64,000 nt of DNA from Acidaminococcus sp. GTDB taxonomy: Bacteria; Bacillota; Negativicutes; Acidaminococcales; Acidaminococcaceae. Of this stretch, positions 44,223 to 52,367 are shown one piece after another. Location of the stretch: positions 372,001-436,000 of the forward strand of contig JAKVOM010000001.1 of NCBI GenBank assembly GCA_022482815.1, given 5' to 3'. Each line of letters opens with the position of its first letter. Position 1 is the first letter of the stretch. Under the pieces are notes generated by a model, which was given only the letters and a program-made list of their open reading frames with translations, was not told the DNA's origin and did not search any database. The position numbers and the translations under genes are program-made.

Positions 44223-44272
44223 AAAAGGGGCTGTGAAAAAATGCGTATGCATATTTCACAGCCCCTTTTTAT
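44223..44272 (-). terminator. Long-hairpin terminator of the PhzF gene
   Basis: AAAAGGGGCTGTGAAAAA(A)TG and CATATTTCACAGCCCCTTTTT form a near-perfect stem abutting the stop codon. Confidence 0.8.
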
Positions 44273-45135
44273 CATTTATCCACTATTTCCGCGCTGCCGC
44301 GCACGCGCGTTTCCGTGATTTTTCCGTTCTCTACAAGAATATCCGACCCGATATGACTGGGGCGGCCCATGGCAAATCCCTGATAGATTTCGAAGGTATG
44401 CCAGCCATCTGCCGGATTCTTCTGATTGAGCACCAGATAGGCACCCAGGGCGGAAGCCGCCACGCCCGTTGCCGGATCTTCATCGTAGCCGGCATGCTTC
44501 GGGAACTGCCGGTCATAATAAACATTTTCTCCTTCTTCCGGTGCCGGTGCAAAAGGACAAAAGCCCGTAGTTTCGTACTTCTCGCAGAGCTCCCTGAGAT
44601 AAGGGAAGTCCGGCTGCAGTGCATTCAGGATTTCCTTGCTGCGCAGCGGCACCATCAGTTTGAAGCGCGAGGTAGAAACTGACTCAACAGGCCCTTCGCC
44701 CAGGTCACTTTCCTTGATGCCAAGAGCGCGGCAGAGTTCTTCCTTCGTAGGAGCGAGTTTTTTGACTTCCGGCAGAAACTGTTTCACAGCGACAGCAATG
44801 TCATCGCCGTTTTTCGTCCAGTCGATGCGAATCGGCCCCAGCATGGTTTCCGCATAAAAGGGCGACCGTTTCACCCGGCCTTCTTGAATCAGCACCGTCG
44901 AGGTTCCAATTGTATCGTGCAGGCACATCTCCGTTTCCTGAAGCGGCATGAAGTACCGATACCGTACATCACAATCCGGCCGTGTCGGTTTCAATACGAA
45001 GGAAGATTCATAGCCAAACTTTTTGGCCATAGCAAGCATTTCTTCCGTTGTCAGTTCATCCGCATCGAGCGTCACGGGATCCGGGTTGCCGCCGCCCTCT
45101 GCGGCCTTAAATACCACCGTATAAATCGTCTTCAT
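44272..45135 (-). CDS. PhzF-family isomerase/epimerase
   Basis: The 287-residue protein has the PhzF two-domain diaminopimelate-epimerase-like fold. The catalytic glutamate is probably E43 in GYESSFVL, followed by the MPLQETEMCLHDTIGT segment and the second-domain EDPATGVAASALGAYL, which binds the substrate carboxylate. The family performs isomerisations in varied pathways; no phenazine genes are present. The substrate is unknown. Confidence 0.87.
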   Translation of the reverse strand: MKTIYTVVFKAAEGGGNPDPVTLDADELTTEEMLAMAKKFGYESSFVLKPTRPDCDVRYRYFMPLQETEMCLHDTIGTSTVLIQEGRVKRSPFYAETMLGPIRIDWTKNGDDIAVAVKQFLPEVKKLAPTKEELCRALGIKESDLGEGPVESVSTSRFKLMVPLRSKEILNALQPDFPYLRELCEKYETTGFCPFAPAPEEGENVYYDRQFPKHAGYDEDPATGVAASALGAYLVLNQKNPADGWHTFEIYQGFAMGRPSHIGSDILVENGKITETRVRGSAEIVDK

Positions 45136-45350
45136 AGGCCCACTCCTCTCATCACATCTTAGTGAATCTTCCCCTATTATACCGCGCCGCCGTGAAGAAC
45201 TGTCAATGACAATATCTGCCGCTTAACAGTGTGCATGCCGCGCATTTCCCTGCTATAATCTAGCTAAAGAAATACCGCGCCGGGCCTCAGTGCTGCGCGC
45301 GGTTCCATCCTGTTTTGCCAATAAGTACAAGTCAGAAATGAGGCAAGCCT

Positions 45351-46082
45351 ATGAAAATCACCATACTCAACGGTTCCCCGCGCAAAGGAAAAAGTATCAC
45401 AAGAATGCTGTCCGGCCTTTTACTAGACGGCCTGCAGGAATCATCTGCCAAAGAGGCAGAGATTCAGGAGATTGCCCTCTATGAGAAAAATGTCGAACCC
45501 TGCAAGGCAGACTTTTCCTGCTGGTTCCGCAAACCAGGCGTCTGTATCATCAAAGACGACGCCAAAGAAATTTATGAAACGATGCAGCAGTCCGACCTCT
45601 GTATCTGGTCTTTTCCGCTCTACTGTTTCGGAATCCCGGCAAAGGTCGTGACCCTCTTCGAGCGCATCCTGCCCTGGATCAGCCCCGAAATCACGAGAGA
45701 TGCTGACGGCCGGATTTCCCATCCCGGTCTGGGCGGCGGCTGCCGCCACATTCTCGTCATGAGCGGTGCCCTCCCCAATGTGGATGACAATTTCACGGCA
45801 GCCGTATTGCGTTTTCGCCGGATGTTCGGAAACAGCGTACCCTGCATCTGCTGCGGCGAATCTTCCCTGTTCCTCTATCACAAATCAGAAGCCATCACAA
45901 AGCTCACCGATGACTACCGCCAGCTGATGCAAAAGGCAGGACACCTATTAGGAGAGACAGGACAGATTCCCGAAGAAATACAAAAAGAACTTAATAAGCC
46001 CATCATGCCGGTCGAAGAGTATATTAAATTTACGAATGACCGGTGCCGGCCGTTTGTGGAAAGAAGAAAAAAGCGCGAGTAA
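45351..46082 (+). CDS. NAD(P)H-dependent FMN reductase-like flavoprotein
   Basis: The 243-residue flavodoxin-fold protein starts MKITILNGSPRKGKSITRML, the FMN-phosphate loop, and continues with WSFPLYCFGIPAKVVTLFERIL for FMN contact. No signal peptide is present. Cysteines (PCKADFSCWFRKPGVC) resemble those in iron-sulfur flavoproteins of anaerobes. Its reaction is unknown. Confidence 0.87.
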   Translation: MKITILNGSPRKGKSITRMLSGLLLDGLQESSAKEAEIQEIALYEKNVEPCKADFSCWFRKPGVCIIKDDAKEIYETMQQSDLCIWSFPLYCFGIPAKVVTLFERILPWISPEITRDADGRISHPGLGGGCRHILVMSGALPNVDDNFTAAVLRFRRMFGNSVPCICCGESSLFLYHKSEAITKLTDDYRQLMQKAGHLLGETGQIPEEIQKELNKPIMPVEEYIKFTNDRCRPFVERRKKRE

Positions 46083-46487
46083 AGTAAAAAAGCGCATTTG
46101 GCATTTTGCCGCGTTCGCGGCAAGAAGTGGTTAGTGGCTAGTGTCTAGTGGCTAGTACAATCGTGCGGGCATCTTCCTTGGCGGATTCTTGAGATAAAAT
46201 GCAATCGACAGCTAGTTAGAGACAGGCAGCAATTTAGATATATGTCTGTTTTATAAAAATAGGACTGTAAAGGAATAATTACCATTTCTTCACAGTCCTA
46301 GTCCTATTTTTGATTGATACGTAAAGAGTCTTGCGACACTATCACGCTTATTAAATAATCGTAATTCAGGATTTTCAGTTAACAAATAAACAATCTCCCC
46401 TTAGAATCATTGGGTACCCCAAATATTCCAAGAGGAGAAAAGGCAAACAAAATAGACACAACAGTTTCAAAAGATTACCGAGTCTCT
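46083..46487. repeat. Repeat and terminator left of the PLD-ATPase island
   Basis: No gene is seen. 46127-46215 is a full AGTGGCTAGTGG-family copy with CGTGCGGGCATCTTCCTTGG. 46256-46311 is a hairpin AGGACTGTAAAGGAA/TTCTTCACAGTCCT with a T run. The last 170 bases show nothing recognisable. Confidence 0.6.
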
Positions 46488-47072
46488 CTATACAATCTTG
46501 CGAACGATAACGGGCTGCGCATTGACTACTTCGTAATCTTTGACCAGGTGATAAAACGTACCTTTTTTCAATTTCGTTTTCTTCATAAATTCCACAGCCG
46601 AAATTTTCTTATCTTTCCACTGCCAGTACAATTCATCCCAGCCTTCCGGATAAGGAATCTTTTTACGCCCGCGGCCCGGTACTTTCAGCCGGATATCACT
46701 AAGGTTTGAAGCTCGTTCCTTGGCATAGCACTCAAGCAACACCCGAACCACAGCATGATTCACTTCAGTGAAAGAAAATACGAAAGTAGATGGGTAGTCA
46801 AGTACGCCCACCATGATGCCTCTTTCCAGAAAGCCATTGATTTCCTTCGTGACCGTACGACAATCGTCGCTGATATCCGTCAGCGAGAGGAAAACCAAGA
46901 TTCCCTTATTGGCTTCTGTATCTTTTTTTAGTTTCTGATAGTTGATTAAATCGCGCTCCGAATCCATATAGATATAGCATTTTCCTTCTTTTTCATGCGG
47001 CAGCAAAGAAATTGCCTGCGTTACGAGGTCATCGGACTCTGCTATTTTCTTGTAAATCCAAATTTTATTCAT
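46488..47072 (-). CDS. Resolvase-fold protein lacking serine recombinase catalytic residues
   Basis: The 194-residue protein has the size and layout of a small resolvase: an N-terminal Rossmann-like domain (1-120) and a C-terminal helix-turn-helix after GRGRKKIPYPEGWDELYWQW (TAVEFMKK-type recognition helix, here SAVEFMKKTKLKKGTFYHLV). The YARVS motif of active enzymes reads YKKIA, so the nucleophilic serine and its partner arginine are gone. The DRLGRS segment reads TDISDD. It is probably a DNA-binding partner or regulator and not a recombinase. It overlaps the upstream PLD-ATPase gene by 8 bp. Confidence 0.78.
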   Translation of the reverse strand: MNKIWIYKKIAESDDLVTQAISLLPHEKEGKCYIYMDSERDLINYQKLKKDTEANKGILVFLSLTDISDDCRTVTKEINGFLERGIMVGVLDYPSTFVFSFTEVNHAVVRVLLECYAKERASNLSDIRLKVPGRGRKKIPYPEGWDELYWQWKDKKISAVEFMKKTKLKKGTFYHLVKDYEVVNAQPVIVRKIV

Positions 47073-49113
47073 TCGTAATAGCCTTTCTTATACGAGAAAG
47101 CAATCCAGGTCGTTCAAACCGGATTTCCGTATAAAGTTCTGTTTTCTCCAAATTCAAGCGAATCTTGTTACCGATAACCGCGCGTTCCATTCCAGCGGGC
47201 AATTCACGAAACCGTTTAATCAATTTCTCTCTGTCTTGGGGCGTAGTTAAATCAATAATCAATTCATTTTTATTTTCATTGACAGTAAAGATTTCAGGCG
47301 AAATATAATAAAGGTCTTTTAATAACTTAATGGCTTGTTCTGAAACAATACTATCTCCCATATAGTCATTCCAGGTAAAAATACGGAATTCTTCGGGTAT
47401 TTCGATACCACATTCTGTCATTAAATCGCTAATGATCGTAGATGAAATCTTGTAGATATCCGGCTTAAACACTTCATCAGGATCCGGGTTCTTAAATTTG
47501 CGGATGATTTCCTGCACGGCTGGAAGCATTTTGGCCCAATATGCTCGGCAAAAAGCATTGGTCATCTTTTTACGGAGGGCAACGATTTCTCCCTCCAGCG
47601 CCGAAGCCATAGTCTTGGACAGTTGGTTATTGACGTGAATGACGATAAGCCGTTTGGAAACCTCCGGCCTGATACTTTCAATATTGTTGGCACTAAATAG
47701 GAAAGTAGGATGATTCAAATATCCCTGGGTAATCAGCCATCTGTCACCTTTCGTAATATCAGAAGCGTACCGCCAGCGGGAATTATTGATATCATCAATA
47801 AGAATCGGGCAGCCTTTCACCTGAGTGCACAGCGCAGGCATGGCCGTATCTTTAGTCGAGAAGAATTTAGCATCCAGCGCTGTCGGAAGGATACCGAGAA
47901 CCAGTTTCTGAACCGTCTTTAACAGCTGCGTCTTTCCGTTGTCACTGGGGCCGTATAGCAACAGATAAATAGGGAAGAACCGCGTAGAAACTTCAGCCAG
48001 GCTGCCATAGTACCGGAGTGCGGCAAAAAACGGAGAGACAAAAGCATGCACAAGGATGCGCCAGGCTTTTTCTTTTACGCTTTTGGGATCCCCCGTGAAC
48101 TTGTCAAATCCATCAATGTACTGCAGCCAGCAATGAATATCCGACCTCACTTCATCAAGTGAAGGTGCCAAATCCTGTACGGTATCATTGATAATGATTT
48201 TATCATGTTCATAATCGATTTCAAGTTGCGGACAGGTTCTTTGCTTCGCTTTTCTTTCGATACATTGCTTTCGAGAAAACTGAATCATATTCGTTACCTT
48301 TTCAAGAGTAAATAAAGTACCATCCGCTTTTATTGAAGGCCGTAGGCTGGCTGCTTTTAAAAGCTCACTCATTGTCTTACTTATTGTACCCACCGTAAAA
48401 GCATATTTTGTTTCTTCTGTCGGTACGTCGTGAATGACAATCGCTTCTTTGACTTGCTGCAACTTTTTAATCATGGGAATATCTTCTATATTGGAGCCAT
48501 CTTCTTTGATTTTTTTCGCTTTATAGGAAATTTCGTCAGTAGAAAGATCCTTCACACTTTCAAAAGCATCACACTGCAGCCTGTAGTATTCCGGATCATC
48601 ACAGACGCTGTAATTTTCAATCTGTGAACCGTCCCAGGCTCGCGTGGAAGCATTGGCCGAAGCAAAAATGACCCGGGTTTTGCCGTCATTTGCTTTAAGA
48701 AGATAGAGCTTCGCATGGGCAATGATGTCTCTGGCTACATACATATGAAACGTATGTTCCGCCATTCGCGCCTGTAGATAAGATTCCTGGCATACGAAAT
48801 TGGTCACAACCGTCTGCGTTGCCAATAATTCAGCAGAATCGGCACGAATAGATACTGGATTTACGATGACTTCCCCTGTATCAAAAAGCCGCATTAACTG
48901 TGAAATATAAGGCAAGCCAAACGAATAGGTAATGATCTTGATATCATTAAATCCACTGAAGGCCTCCTGCCAGGTCATCTTTTCAGAACTCAGAAAGTGC
49001 ATAAACTCAAATCCGAGCAGGCCATTTGCCCGTGGATTGTCGTCATCCTTTTCCCAATTCTTCACGTCATTAGTAAACAAGCTCAATTCCGGATTTTTCT
49101 TTTCTTCCATCAT
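47065..49113 (-). CDS. PLD-type nuclease/P-loop ATPase fusion protein
   Basis: The protein of about 682 residues has an N-terminal phospholipase-D-superfamily domain (about 30-190) with one HxK motif in IIAHAKLYLL (H137, K139 counted from the 49125 frame) and a downstream FASANAS. A linker follows, then a P-loop NTPase (about 340-510) with Walker A YGPSDNGKT, Walker B CPILIDDIN, a FLFSANN sensor and RPEVSKR arginines. The compact P-loop with a preceding helical region resembles SF3/AAA-type helicases. The single HxK half suggests a dimeric nuclease. The start at 49113 has GGAGGTG upstream. I know of no named family with this architecture. Confidence 0.75.
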   Translation of the reverse strand: MMEEKKNPELSLFTNDVKNWEKDDDNPRANGLLGFEFMHFLSSEKMTWQEAFSGFNDIKIITYSFGLPYISQLMRLFDTGEVIVNPVSIRADSAELLATQTVVTNFVCQESYLQARMAEHTFHMYVARDIIAHAKLYLLKANDGKTRVIFASANASTRAWDGSQIENYSVCDDPEYYRLQCDAFESVKDLSTDEISYKAKKIKEDGSNIEDIPMIKKLQQVKEAIVIHDVPTEETKYAFTVGTISKTMSELLKAASLRPSIKADGTLFTLEKVTNMIQFSRKQCIERKAKQRTCPQLEIDYEHDKIIINDTVQDLAPSLDEVRSDIHCWLQYIDGFDKFTGDPKSVKEKAWRILVHAFVSPFFAALRYYGSLAEVSTRFFPIYLLLYGPSDNGKTQLLKTVQKLVLGILPTALDAKFFSTKDTAMPALCTQVKGCPILIDDINNSRWRYASDITKGDRWLITQGYLNHPTFLFSANNIESIRPEVSKRLIVIHVNNQLSKTMASALEGEIVALRKKMTNAFCRAYWAKMLPAVQEIIRKFKNPDPDEVFKPDIYKISSTIISDLMTECGIEIPEEFRIFTWNDYMGDSIVSEQAIKLLKDLYYISPEIFTVNENKNELIIDLTTPQDREKLIKRFRELPAGMERAVIGNKIRLNLEKTELYTEIRFERPGLLSRIRKAITNE

Positions 49114-49163
49114 AAACACCTCCATGTATGTCCAAAAAATATGATTTATAAATGGATACTTTT

Positions 49164-49192
49164 AGTATAATAAGTGTTTAAAAATTAATCAA
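49164..49192 (-). promoter_or_regulatory. Promoter of the PLD-ATPase operon
   Basis: TTGATT (49192-49187) and TATACT (49169-49164) are separated by 17 nt. TATGTCCA/TGGATAC/TGGACACATA repeats surround it and could be operators for the resolvase-fold partner; the latter is inference. Confidence 0.55.
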
Positions 49193-49339
49193 TAAAAATG
49201 GACACATAGAGCAAAAAAAATCTAGAATCATGTTTGGAAACTGAAACTACTTTAAACAGCAGCTTTGACCTATATAACCCCATTGTCTCCTTCACCACCG
49301 CAAAAGGTCCATTCACCACAGGGACCCCTTACGTTTTGT

Positions 49340-49393
49340 CTCGTTTCTGGTAAGATAACCCTATATGTAATAGCAATCTTATACAGAAACGAG
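49340..49393. promoter_or_regulatory. 10-bp inverted repeat before the Rpn-type gene
   Basis: CTCGTTTCTG (49340-49349) and CAGAAACGAG (49384-49393) flank the presumed promoter and end 8 nt before the ATG. As RNA it could hide the ribosome binding site; as DNA it could be an operator. Confidence 0.5.
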
Positions 49394-49401
49394 GTTTTTC
49401 A

Positions 49402-50193
49402 ATGAAACTAATCAAACCTTTTGACGAACTCACAATCCAGGATAATTTCATGTTCAAACGTGTCATGCAGAACAAAGAGCTCTGCAAAACCTTGATTGAG
49501 AAGCTCCTGCATATCAAGGTGAAGGACATCACCTACCCCACAGAGAATAAAGCAATCAATATGCTCCTGCCATCAAGAGGTGTCCGGGTGAAAGTCCACG
49601 TGGGAGATGATACCGACAAAATCTATGATGTTGAAATGCAGTGTACTTACGACAGCACAAATCTTCTGGTAAAATATATGCGCCACGAGGAAGACCTCAT
49701 GACCGACGAGCAAATCAGAAATGGCACGCCCTGCGAAGAGCTGAACGACACTTATATTATTTTTATCTGTACCTATGATCCTTTCAGCAACGGGCTGGCA
49801 AAATACGAATTTGGTTTCCGTTGCAAAGAAAATCCCAAATTAGATTTAGATGATGGGCAAACAGAAATCTTCCTGAATGCAAAGGGTGCCGATGCAGCCC
49901 AGGACCCGTTTCTTGCTGCCTTTCTCAGGTACGTAGACGGAAAAGATATGGCCATCACAGATCCTTTCATCGAAAAACTTGATGAAGAGGTTGCCTTTGT
50001 TAAAAAGCTTGGCCAGGTGAGAAGAGAGTATAGGCTCCTTGCTGATGAATTCGACCGATGGGCATTAGAATGGCAGGAGCGTGAAAGACTGAGAATCACT
50101 AAAAATATGTTCAAAGCTGGGTTCTCGGACGAACAAGTCATGCAGGCGACATTCGATAAGATTGACCTCGATGCCAAGCATCCCGAAGACTAA
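49402..50193 (+). CDS. Rpn-family PD-(D/E)XK nuclease (putative transposase family)
   Basis: The 263-residue protein belongs to the recombination-promoting nuclease/TIGR01784-like family. It has the N-terminal DELTIQDNFMFKRVM, the PD-(D/E)XK core YDVEMQ (D76, E78, Q80), KYMRHEEDLMTDEQ, and the C-terminal EWQERERLRITKNMFKAGFS motif. Rpn proteins are DNA endonucleases and some act in phage defence. It is divergent from the PLD-ATPase operon and shares its intergenic region. Confidence 0.88.
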   Translation: MKLIKPFDELTIQDNFMFKRVMQNKELCKTLIEKLLHIKVKDITYPTENKAINMLLPSRGVRVKVHVGDDTDKIYDVEMQCTYDSTNLLVKYMRHEEDLMTDEQIRNGTPCEELNDTYIIFICTYDPFSNGLAKYEFGFRCKENPKLDLDDGQTEIFLNAKGADAAQDPFLAAFLRYVDGKDMAITDPFIEKLDEEVAFVKKLGQVRREYRLLADEFDRWALEWQERERLRITKNMFKAGFSDEQVMQATFDKIDLDAKHPED

Positions 50194-50194
50194 A

Positions 50195-50250
50195 TAAAAA
50201 ACGGAGTATACGCTTCCACTACGAAACGTATACTCCGTTTTATTTTTTTA
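50195..50250 (+). terminator. Terminator of the Rpn-type gene
   Basis: AAAACGGAGTATACG and CGTATACTCCGTTTT form a 15-bp stem followed by a T run; it also faces the convergent flavoprotein gene. Confidence 0.85.
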
Positions 50251-50257
50251 GTCCCTA

Positions 50258-51346
50258 TCAGCCCAAAATTCTCCCTGCCATTTCTTTCGCTCTTTCTTCA
50301 ATCCCTTCGCACTGCAGGATGCTGCCGGGGTCGTTGGCAGTTTCCATGAGGGCAAAGTGAGGCGGCAGGATGAAGTGTTTGTTGCAGTTCATGGCGTCGA
50401 TGACTTGCTCTGCCACGATGTCGCCGCCGCTGTAGCCGGAGACGACGAGGGCAAAGACGCGCTTTTTAGCGAATTCCTTGAAGTCCGACCGGAAGAGCGC
50501 GGTCATGCGGTTAAAGAAAGCCATGATGTTGGCGCTGACGGAATCGTTATAGTTAGGGCAGCAGAAGATCAGGGTGTCGCTTTCGCGGATAGCGGGATAG
50601 CCTTCTTCCACCATGACGCCGCCGTAAAAGCAGTCACCTTTTTCACCGAAGTGGAGGCAGGCTTCATAGCTGCAGCCCCGGCAGTCCACGACGGAACCGT
50701 TGCGCAGGCTGACTTCCCGGATGTCGGCCCTACCTTCCATATGCTTGCGAATCATGCTCCAGAGGAGCAGCGTATTGGACGTCTTGCGGCTGCTGGCATG
50801 GAAGAAAGCAAGCTTGTGCTTTCCGCCTTCCGGCGCCGGCGCGCCTTCAAAGCTGAGGAGCTGCTCCACCAGTTTCTTTACGGCGTTTTCGTAGGCGCGC
50901 AGGTTGACGATGCCCTGCAGCTTGGCCCGGATATTGAAGTTATACAGGGACCCGGTCGCTTCCACAAGCGGTGACCCGGGGAACCCGCAGCCCGACCGGT
51001 TGGCGATGAAGATCATCTCCCGGCCGGCTTTTTTGGTAAAGAGTTCTTCCGCGCCGTCGACAACGACACTGCCGATGCAGTTTTCCAGGCAGTGATGGTG
51101 CTGGGAAATATACGCGATGATACGGGCGAAATCGACGCTGATGCCGCCGCGTGCCAGATTCACAACAAAAAGTACGCGGCGCGGCTCACCCGCCTTCCTT
51201 TCCTCCTCATCCGGAAAGTGAAGTTCAAAATCTGCAAGGCTGGACACGGTGGCACAGTCAATACCAGCGAGTGCCTTGGCAAGGACGCCGTCGACGCGCC
51301 GGGTATCCCTGCCCTCTTCCCAGCCCATTTTAACGACATAAAGCAT
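50258..51346 (-). CDS. NAD(P)H-dependent oxidoreductase with FMN-reductase-like domain
   Basis: The protein of about 362 residues has an N-terminal region (1-165) of unclear family and a C-terminal NADPH-dependent FMN reductase fold (about 170-360): HKLAFFHASSRKTSNTLLLW for FMN, then DCRGCSYEACLHFGEKGDC with four cysteines and FCCPNYNDSVSANIMAFFNRM. The start at 51346 has a GAAAGAAGG site and lies 14 nt after the previous stop. It is third in an operon with the multidomain protein and the dehydrogenase-like gene. Confidence 0.8.
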   Translation of the reverse strand: MLYVVKMGWEEGRDTRRVDGVLAKALAGIDCATVSSLADFELHFPDEEERKAGEPRRVLFVVNLARGGISVDFARIIAYISQHHHCLENCIGSVVVDGAEELFTKKAGREMIFIANRSGCGFPGSPLVEATGSLYNFNIRAKLQGIVNLRAYENAVKKLVEQLLSFEGAPAPEGGKHKLAFFHASSRKTSNTLLLWSMIRKHMEGRADIREVSLRNGSVVDCRGCSYEACLHFGEKGDCFYGGVMVEEGYPAIRESDTLIFCCPNYNDSVSANIMAFFNRMTALFRSDFKEFAKKRVFALVVSGYSGGDIVAEQVIDAMNCNKHFILPPHFALMETANDPGSILQCEGIEERAKEMAGRILG

Positions 51347-51360
51347 GGTAAAGCCTTCTT

Positions 51361-52344
51361 TCACGCGTTGCACAAGTTCAGATAGGCGTTCTTAATCCGC
51401 GCGTAGAGTTCAGGACACAAGTCGGCGTCTTCATATTCAAAGCCTTCTTCGGTCAGGCGGTTCTTGACGCCCAGGAAAGCACCGCGCTTCCCGTCGCCCA
51501 GATAGAGGGAGCCGTAGTGCCATTCGCCCCGCAGGGTCAGAAGAATGGAAATGGCTGCACTCGAAAGGGCCGGTGCAATGTAGGGTTTATATCCAAGGTC
51601 ACGCACGGCAAGGTTGCAGGTTACGACTTTTTGGGTCAGTTCCCGCGACAGTTCATCGTTGTAATGGGTCAGGCTGTCGGCGATGACAAGGTCCTGGCCA
51701 TGCGGTCCGAAAGCCCGTCCTTCTGTCAGGTAGTGCGTCATGCGCGGATCTTTTTCGGCATAGTAGCACGCCCGGGCATTCATGACGCCGAGGCCGAAGC
51801 CCGATACCTGATAGGGTTTAAGACCGGAGCTTTCCAGAAAGGCACGGCACAGGTTGTCCACGGGGTCGGAAACAATGCAGGCAAGGCCTTTGAAGTCCGC
51901 TGCTTTGGCAAGGGCTCCGAAGTGCCGCACGAGCTCACTGTTGGCCGCCAGCTGGGCCATCCGCACGTCTCCTTTGACGCCGATGGGAGGGATGCCTTTC
52001 GACGCGCAGAAGATAAAGACGTCGCAGTCAAAAAGGTTTTTCTCCTCCACAATATCGACTTTCGGCAGTACCCGCTCGCCCGTAGCAAAAGGATAACGAA
52101 TCTGGTTCATTTCGATTTCAAGACGCTGCAGGTTCTTCGTATTGAGGTCGCAGATGCCGATAGAAGCAATCTTGTCAGACCCCAAGAGGCGCAGCCCGAT
52201 GAGCATCGTCCTGCCCACGTCCCCCAGGGCCAGGATATGGACGCGGTTCTTCTCCTTGAGCGCCGGCCGTCCCGTAAGCGGCAGGGTTTCCTTTACGCCT
52301 GCTTCCGCCGGCAGGTCACTGATATGATAAAGTCTCTTTTCCAT
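51361..52344 (-). CDS. Lactate/malate dehydrogenase-like NAD-binding protein
   Basis: The 327-residue protein has a Rossmann domain (RVHILALGDVGRTMLIGLRLLG, then CDLN), a VSDPVDNLCRAFL segment equivalent to the TNPVD region of lactate/malate dehydrogenases, and GRAFGPHGQDLVIADS, where the histidine is in the place of the catalytic GxHG motif. The canonical GxGxxG is reduced to GDVG. The substrate is unknown. It lies 23 nt downstream of the large multidomain gene. Confidence 0.72.
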   Translation of the reverse strand: MEKRLYHISDLPAEAGVKETLPLTGRPALKEKNRVHILALGDVGRTMLIGLRLLGSDKIASIGICDLNTKNLQRLEIEMNQIRYPFATGERVLPKVDIVEEKNLFDCDVFIFCASKGIPPIGVKGDVRMAQLAANSELVRHFGALAKAADFKGLACIVSDPVDNLCRAFLESSGLKPYQVSGFGLGVMNARACYYAEKDPRMTHYLTEGRAFGPHGQDLVIADSLTHYNDELSRELTQKVVTCNLAVRDLGYKPYIAPALSSAAISILLTLRGEWHYGSLYLGDGKRGAFLGVKNRLTEEGFEYEDADLCPELYARIKNAYLNLCNA

Positions 52345-52367
52345 GAGTCTATGCTCCTTTCAGCAGG

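Noticed and set aside
46488-47072. An active serine recombinase or DNA invertase
   Set aside because: The nucleophilic serine and the conserved arginines of YARVS and DRLGRS are absent, and no inverted recombination sites were recognised nearby.
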